From Verrucomicrobiota bacterium (lineage in GTDB: Bacteria > Verrucomicrobiota > Verrucomicrobiia > Chthoniobacterales > JAFAMB01): 9,826 nt of DNA. The notes beneath the pieces were generated by a model that did no database searches, had not been told where the DNA came from, and saw only the letters and a program-made list of their open reading frames with translations. The translations under genes were made by a program, and so were the position numbers. The stretch spans positions 1-9,826 of the forward strand of contig JAFAXJ010000566.1 in the NCBI GenBank assembly GCA_019241095.1, given 5' to 3'. Each line of letters begins with the position of its first letter. Positions within the stretch are counted from its first letter, which is position 1. This document shows, piece after piece, positions 6,053-9,826 of the stretch.

Positions 6053-6451
6053 CTTTGCCGCTTCGAAGATCAAGGTGCTCACCCTTCAAAGAGCAAGTTT
6101 CCGCCCGCTCGAGGTTTTGCGTGAACATCCAGGGTCTTTCAATTTGTTAGCCGGACAGTGTCGAATTCCGGGTCCACCAGCAAAAGCCAATGGTGCCCGG
6201 AGCGCGAACTTACTGAATCATATTAAGAATTCCTTCAAAAAGATAACGTAAAACGTACGAATAAAGGTATAGGGGTAATTCCGGGGACGACGAACGTCAC
6301 GATCCCGAACGATAAGGCAGCTATTCCCCAAAGAGCTGAAACCACCAAGGTTTTTGACCAAGGAAAGAAAGTCATTGGAACCGGTGTGCAAGCTGCTGAA
6401 TCATTTTTCAGTGATAAATGAAAGGGTTCCACACCATCTGTAGTCTCGACT
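6053..6451. other. Gene-poor gap between sulfotransferase and aldo/keto reductase
   Basis: About 400 bases separate the convergent 3' ends of the sulfotransferase and the aldo/keto reductase. Apart from the HdeD-like remnant, I see no intact gene, RNA or strong terminator. A plus-strand open frame overlapping the sulfotransferase end (5940-6251) has no family pattern and is rejected. Confidence 0.5.
6175..6404 (-). pseudogene. Decayed HdeD/DUF308-like membrane protein gene
   Basis: Three frames on the minus strand carry successive pieces of an HdeD-type protein in the right order. Frame one, from about 6375, gives SALWGIAALSFGIVTFVVPG and IT. This is close to the family pattern in which a helix with G-IL-FG-L is followed by WPGIT. 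Frame two (about 6278-6210) gives SYVLRYLFEGILNMIQ, resembling the next helix (AY-LVDGI-). Frame three gives SSRSGHHWLLLV, resembling the start of the second half (R--WWLLLLEG). A possible original start is the ATG at 6402-6404. Each frame ends early (stops at 6235 and 6210), so no intact HdeD protein of about 180 residues can be made. A short 46-residue hydrophobic ORF from 6375 to 6235 is part of this remnant. Recognition is by pattern only and needs a profile search. Confidence 0.42.
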
Positions 6452-7552
6452 TCAACCGGCGTTTTGTGGCGCGAGTTGTTGAACACTTGGAGTATCGGAG
6501 CCGAGCCAATCAGCATGTTTGGCCGTAGTATCGAAATGTGAAGTGGTTTTGAACAGCTCGTACTTACCATTCATTGCTACTGGTTCAGTTTTGTCTAGCA
6601 ACGCGACGACCTGCTGTTCGTCCAGTGGACGAAACGTTTTCACTGCTTCAAAGGCTTGGTCCAGAATTTTTGAACTATCTATTCCCGTAATGACGACCGA
6701 TGTCGGCAAACTCAGAGAATAGTGTAGACATTCCAGCGGCTTAACTGTCTTGCTTTTCAGTATTACGCCATCAGCACCACCAAATGTTTTCATCCCGAGG
6801 ACGCCTATTTTTTCTTGCACGAGCTCAGGGACTACCAATCGCGCAAAGCTCCGGAAATGGGCGTCCATTAGATTCAAGGGCATCTGGACAGTGTCAAACT
6901 TGAATCCTTGTTTAGCTGCTATGTCTAACATATAAAGATGAATCCTTGGGTCCTTATGACCGGTAAATCCAATGAACCTAATCTTGCCGGCCTTTTTCGC
7001 ATCGAGAAATGCCTCCATTGATCCATCCTGCGCGAAAATGCGATCCGGATCATCGAAACGTAAGACTTCGTGATGCTGCAGGAGGTCAATACGATCAGTT
7101 TTCAAACGTTGTAGGGATGTTTCGATTTGCCGCGTGGCCTCCTCCTTTGTACGACCATCGACCTTCGTCATCAGGAATACTTTGTCGCGATAGCCTTGTT
7201 GCGATAACGCCTCCCCCATTCGCAACTCGCTTTGTCCTTCATTGTAGTCCCAACTATTGTCCATGAAATTGATGCCCCGATCGATTGCTTCATGAATGAG
7301 TTGAATGGACTCATCATGCTGCACCGCCGGTTTGGCAATATGAGATCCTCCCAAACCGATCGCTGATACCATTTCGCCTGTACTTCCCAGAGGTCGATAG
7401 AGCATTTCCCCACGCATCGTGCCCGGATCCTTTATCAGTGGGATTTTCGCGTCTTCAGTGCCCGATGCGGGTTTTTCAGCTTGTGCCATCCGCACCCCGC
7501 CTACAGCTGCCGCAGCCGCCATGGTCCTGAAAATGAATCCACGTCTATTCAT
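6452..7552 (-). CDS. Tat-exported aldo/keto reductase
   Basis: The product has 366 residues. It begins MNRRGFIFRTMAAAAAVGG, a twin-arginine (Tat) signal with RR at 3-4, a hydrophobic alanine-rich core and a probable cleavage site near AQA (23-25). The mature part is an aldo/keto reductase TIM barrel: YRPLGSTGEMVSAIGLGGSH (52-71), then NFMDNSWDYNEG (95-106), then MTKVDGR (128-134), then LLQHHEV (157-163). The tetrad is visible as D98, Y103, K130 and H160 (or H161). GFTGHK (195-200), KTFGGADG (255-262) and VITGIDS (287-293) fit the later barrel strands. A folded, probably NADPH-bound enzyme exported by Tat is common in Planctomycetota and Verrucomicrobiota, and its substrate is unknown. The ATG at 7550-7552 is required for the signal peptide. 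The preceding Shine-Dalgarno site is weak. Confidence 0.92.
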   Translation of the reverse strand: MNRRGFIFRTMAAAAAVGGVRMAQAEKPASGTEDAKIPLIKDPGTMRGEMLYRPLGSTGEMVSAIGLGGSHIAKPAVQHDESIQLIHEAIDRGINFMDNSWDYNEGQSELRMGEALSQQGYRDKVFLMTKVDGRTKEEATRQIETSLQRLKTDRIDLLQHHEVLRFDDPDRIFAQDGSMEAFLDAKKAGKIRFIGFTGHKDPRIHLYMLDIAAKQGFKFDTVQMPLNLMDAHFRSFARLVVPELVQEKIGVLGMKTFGGADGVILKSKTVKPLECLHYSLSLPTSVVITGIDSSKILDQAFEAVKTFRPLDEQQVVALLDKTEPVAMNGKYELFKTTSHFDTTAKHADWLGSDTPSVQQLAPQNAG

Positions 7553-7747
7553 ATATTTCTAGATCTTTAGGATGTTCGTTATGTGGAGATACAGCGGACG
7601 TAATTGAAAGAGTCGGGGCCTAACAGTTAACTGGGATAGAGCGGAGATGCATCCGTCGTTAGTCTAAAGAGCGGATAAATCGGCTAAGAAGGGGTTGAAG
7701 TCAGATTCCTGAACACTGGGCCATTCGCAACCAAAAGATAGCATCTA
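7553..7747. other. Intergenic region between glcF and the aldo/keto reductase
   Basis: These 195 bases separate two genes on the same strand. I see no hairpin with a T-run after glcF and no open frame of interest. I could not find a promoter of good quality for the aldo/keto reductase, although the gap is large enough to hold one. Confidence 0.4.
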
Positions 7748-9073
7748 TTAACGAGCAGTCTTCGCATTCTCGGCCCGATAGGCCTCGGCTAAAATGCTTA
7801 CGGGATGGCGAACTCTAAGCTTTAAACCTCGTGATCTTGCACCGAAATCGATCTGCAGATGACAACCGGGATTCGCAACAGCAACCGTTGATGCTCCTGT
7901 GCTGGCTATGTGTTTGATTTTACGCTCCAGCAATTTCTGAGACATCTCGGGTTGAGTAATGTTGTAAATCCCCGCACTCCCGCAGCACCAGGTTGCTTCA
8001 GGCAACTCGATTAATTTCAGTCCCGGAATCCCCCGCAAGATCATTCGTGGTTGATTACTAATTTTCTGCCCGTGACAGAGGTGGCAGGCTTCATGATAAG
8101 TTACCGTAAATTTGCTGCCTTTGAGAGGTTGACGAATTCCGATCTGAATAAGCCATTCGCTTATATCCTTCAACTTGGTTGTCCACTCGACTGCGCGAAC
8201 ACAATACTTTGAATCGTCCGACAACAATCGCGCATAGGTCTTCAAGTGAGATCCGCATCCGGCCGCATTTGTTATAATTGCATCTAAATGCTGTAACTCC
8301 GGGCCAAATACGTCCAAGTTATGCCGGGCCAGCGTTCGGGCTGTTTCAGGCTCGCCGTTATGAGAATGAAGAGAGCCGCAACAATATTGTGTCCCTGGGG
8401 TAAAAACCTCGCAACCGTTGGCAAGAAGAACGTCGACCGTGTCACGGTTAATATCTGAAAAGACGATATCCTGAACGCAACCGGTAAGAAGGCCTACTCG
8501 ATAGCGGGTTACACCGATAGGCGATTCTATCTTTTTGATCAGCTGGTGGGAAAAGTGCGATCGGGCCGAAGGCGTCTGGCGCTCTAAATTGCGCAAATTT
8601 CTCGGAAGAAGATTGACCAGACCTGTCTTGCGAGCCAGCGACTGCAGACCCGAAGCCTGATAAAGCCGAAGGCTTCGGCCAACCAGTCGCAGCAATCGCG
8701 GCCGAGTAAACAGCTGTTTAAGGAGCAGTTCTCGGGTCCAGGTTCGGGCCGGGGTGTCAAGCACCCCCGACATTTCCGCCTCCGCACGCGCAGTCTCAAA
8801 CAGCAGAGCGTAATCAACTCCAGCAGGACATGCTGTCATGCAAGCCAAACAACCCAGACAGAAATACATTTCCTCGGCAAACACGGCTGTTGCGTTGCTT
8901 CGCCCGTCCGCAATCCCGCGCATCAGCGCTATGCGGCCTCGGGGACTATTTCGCTCCTGGTGCGTAGCATCATAAGTCGGACAGGTAGGCAAACAGAATC
9001 CGCAATGCATGCATTGCTGAATGAAGGAATAGTCCAGGGCTTTTAGAGAATCATGGCTGTGAGAAGGTTCCAT
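7748..9073 (-). CDS. glcF: Glycolate dehydrogenase iron-sulfur subunit GlcF
   Basis: The product has 441 residues, slightly longer than usual (about 405-430). Two ferredoxin-type 4Fe-4S motifs are complete: CMHCGFCLPTCP (C21, C24, C27, C31) and CLGCLACMTACP (C72, C75, C78, C82). Two cysteine-rich CCG domains follow. The first has GCV (C199) and YCCGS (C231-C232). The second has EACHLCHG (C330, C333) and WCCGSAG (C363-C364). This is the architecture of GlcF, the electron-transfer partner of the flavoprotein GlcD in membrane-associated glycolate (or D-lactate and other 2-hydroxyacid) oxidation to the quinone pool. The gene starts nine bases after the glcD stop, so the two are translated from one message. 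No glcE lies between them. The exact substrate is not proven by sequence. Confidence 0.93.
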   Translation of the reverse strand: MEPSHSHDSLKALDYSFIQQCMHCGFCLPTCPTYDATHQERNSPRGRIALMRGIADGRSNATAVFAEEMYFCLGCLACMTACPAGVDYALLFETARAEAEMSGVLDTPARTWTRELLLKQLFTRPRLLRLVGRSLRLYQASGLQSLARKTGLVNLLPRNLRNLERQTPSARSHFSHQLIKKIESPIGVTRYRVGLLTGCVQDIVFSDINRDTVDVLLANGCEVFTPGTQYCCGSLHSHNGEPETARTLARHNLDVFGPELQHLDAIITNAAGCGSHLKTYARLLSDDSKYCVRAVEWTTKLKDISEWLIQIGIRQPLKGSKFTVTYHEACHLCHGQKISNQPRMILRGIPGLKLIELPEATWCCGSAGIYNITQPEMSQKLLERKIKHIASTGASTVAVANPGCHLQIDFGARSRGLKLRVRHPVSILAEAYRAENAKTAR

Positions 9074-9082
9074 CTGCTAAAG

Positions 9083-9826
9083 TCAAAGCTTAAAGATCTT
9101 CCCGGGATTCAAGATGCCTTTCGGATCAAATACATGCTTTAGCTGACGTAAAATCTGCACATTCAGATCGCCGATAGCCTCAGGTAAAAAGCTGCGTTTT
9201 GCCAAGCCTATCCCATGTTCGCCACTGATAGTGCCGCCAATCGCTACCGCATAGGAAAAGATCTCCGTCACAGCTTCGTGAACACGTCTGATTTCGTCAG
9301 GATTTCGTTCGTTGGCGAGAAAAGTCGGATGAATATTTCCATCACCGAAATGCCCGAAAGTTCCGACGGTTAAACGATATTTCGTTGCAACCTCCTGAAT
9401 AAAACGCACCATGTCCGCCAGCTTGGAACGCGGCACTGTCGCATCCTCCAAAATTGTCGTAGGAGCAACTCGAGCCATCGCAGGAATCGCCATGCGCCGA
9501 GCGGTCATGAGTTTAGCAGCCTCTTCAGCATCTTTGGCCAATGATACAGACCTGGCCCCGTGCTCTCGAGCGATGCGTTCCATTCGAGCAGCCTCGTCCT
9601 CAACTGCAGCCGGGTGGCCATCCGTTTCAAGAATCAGAATTGCTTCCGCGTCCAATGGCAGGCCCACGTGGCTGAAATCCTCGATACAACGGACAGTCGT
9701 CTGATCAAGAAATTCCATCGTACACGGAATAATTTTGGCTGCGATGATCGCCGATACAGTGGCTGCAGCTTCGTCCATACGACCATACACAGCTAGCAAA
9801 GTCTTCCGAGCCGCCGGTTTCGGAAT
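9083..9826 (-). CDS. glcD: Glycolate dehydrogenase FAD subunit GlcD, C-terminal part (5' end outside the window)
   Basis: The frame is open to the window edge. The visible 247 residues begin IPKPAARKTLLAVYGRMDEA, where the codon at 9797-9799 is an internal leucine, not a start. They match the FAD-linked oxidase C-terminal domain of GlcD/LldD2-type enzymes. Typical elements are EAILILETDGHP, then RRMAIPAMARVAPTTILEDA, then TVGTFGHFGDGNIHPTF (substrate-site histidines), then IGGTISGEHGIGLAKRSFLP and FDPKGILNPGKIFKL at the C-terminus. The N-terminal PCMH-type FAD-binding domain is upstream, outside the window. GlcD oxidises glycolate to glyoxylate and passes electrons to GlcF, whose gene follows after nine bases. 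D-lactate or another 2-hydroxyacid is an alternative substrate. Confidence 0.93.
   Translation of the reverse strand: MPKPAARKTLLAVYGRMDEAAATVSAIIAAKIIPCTMEFLDQTTVRCIEDFSHVGLPLDAEAILILETDGHPAAVEDEAARMERIAREHGARSVSLAKDAEEAAKLMTARRMAIPAMARVAPTTILEDATVPRSKLADMVRFIQEVATKYRLTVGTFGHFGDGNIHPTFLANERNPDEIRRVHEAVTEIFSYAVAIGGTISGEHGIGLAKRSFLPEAIGDLNVQILRQLKHVFDPKGILNPGKIFKL

Noticed and set aside
6235..6375. 46-residue hydrophobic small protein as an intact gene
   Set aside because: It has no Shine-Dalgarno site and its sequence resembles the first third of HdeD, with the remainder found in other frames. A gene remnant explains it better.
9411..9796. Plus-strand open frames antisense to glcD
   Set aside because: They are alanine/serine-rich shadows of the conserved glcD frame.
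1..9826. CRISPR array, insertion sequence, prophage, toxin-antitoxin pair or other defence system
   Set aside because: No regularly spaced repeats, transposase, integrase, phage protein or small paired toxin/antitoxin frames were found on either strand.

Overview
The window comes from a bacterial chromosome of moderate GC content (close to half G+C by eye). The genes are spaced like ordinary single-copy metabolic genes. No rRNA, CRISPR array, transposase, phage gene or plasmid function is visible. The gene content is a Tat-exported aldo/keto reductase, a Gfo/Idh/MocA oxidoreductase, a stand-alone sulfotransferase, an ankyrin/L,D-transpeptidase fusion, glcD-glcF without glcE, and a quinol-type NO reductase. 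This mix fits Verrucomicrobiota or a related PVC-group soil bacterium best. That placement is an inference from gene style and was not tested against any database.

Left part (1-991). The left edge holds the start of a quinol-dependent nitric oxide reductase gene (minus strand). It has a good ribosome binding site and, 80 bases upstream, a perfect TTGAT-N4-ATCAA box of the FNR/DNR type, so control by oxygen or NO is likely. The reading frame is broken by one base near position 58, and the protein sequence resumes in another frame up to the window edge. Next is a tRNA-Ser(UGA) gene (minus strand) with a plausible promoter, then a short stretch with three close inverted repeats.

Middle part (992-6451). 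A secreted or membrane-anchored NTF2-like hypothetical protein (minus) is divergent from a luciferase-like flavin monooxygenase of the YhbW type (plus). The latter converges, across a probable bidirectional terminator, on a minus-strand pair: an L,D-transpeptidase with N-terminal ankyrin repeats followed by a Gfo/Idh/MocA oxidoreductase. Divergent from that pair is a plus-strand sulfotransferase-family gene. Behind it lies a gap of about 400 bases with what looks like a decayed, multiply frameshifted HdeD/DUF308 membrane protein gene.

Right part (6452-9826). All genes are on the minus strand: the 3' part of glcD (FAD subunit, cut by the window edge), then glcF (iron-sulfur subunit) nine bases later, forming a glycolate/D-2-hydroxyacid dehydrogenase operon. 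After a 195-base gap comes a Tat-signal aldo/keto reductase.

Nothing here amounts to a clear new multi-gene system. The points most worth a second look are the FNR-controlled but frameshifted NO reductase, the ankyrin/L,D-transpeptidase fusion and the HdeD remnant.
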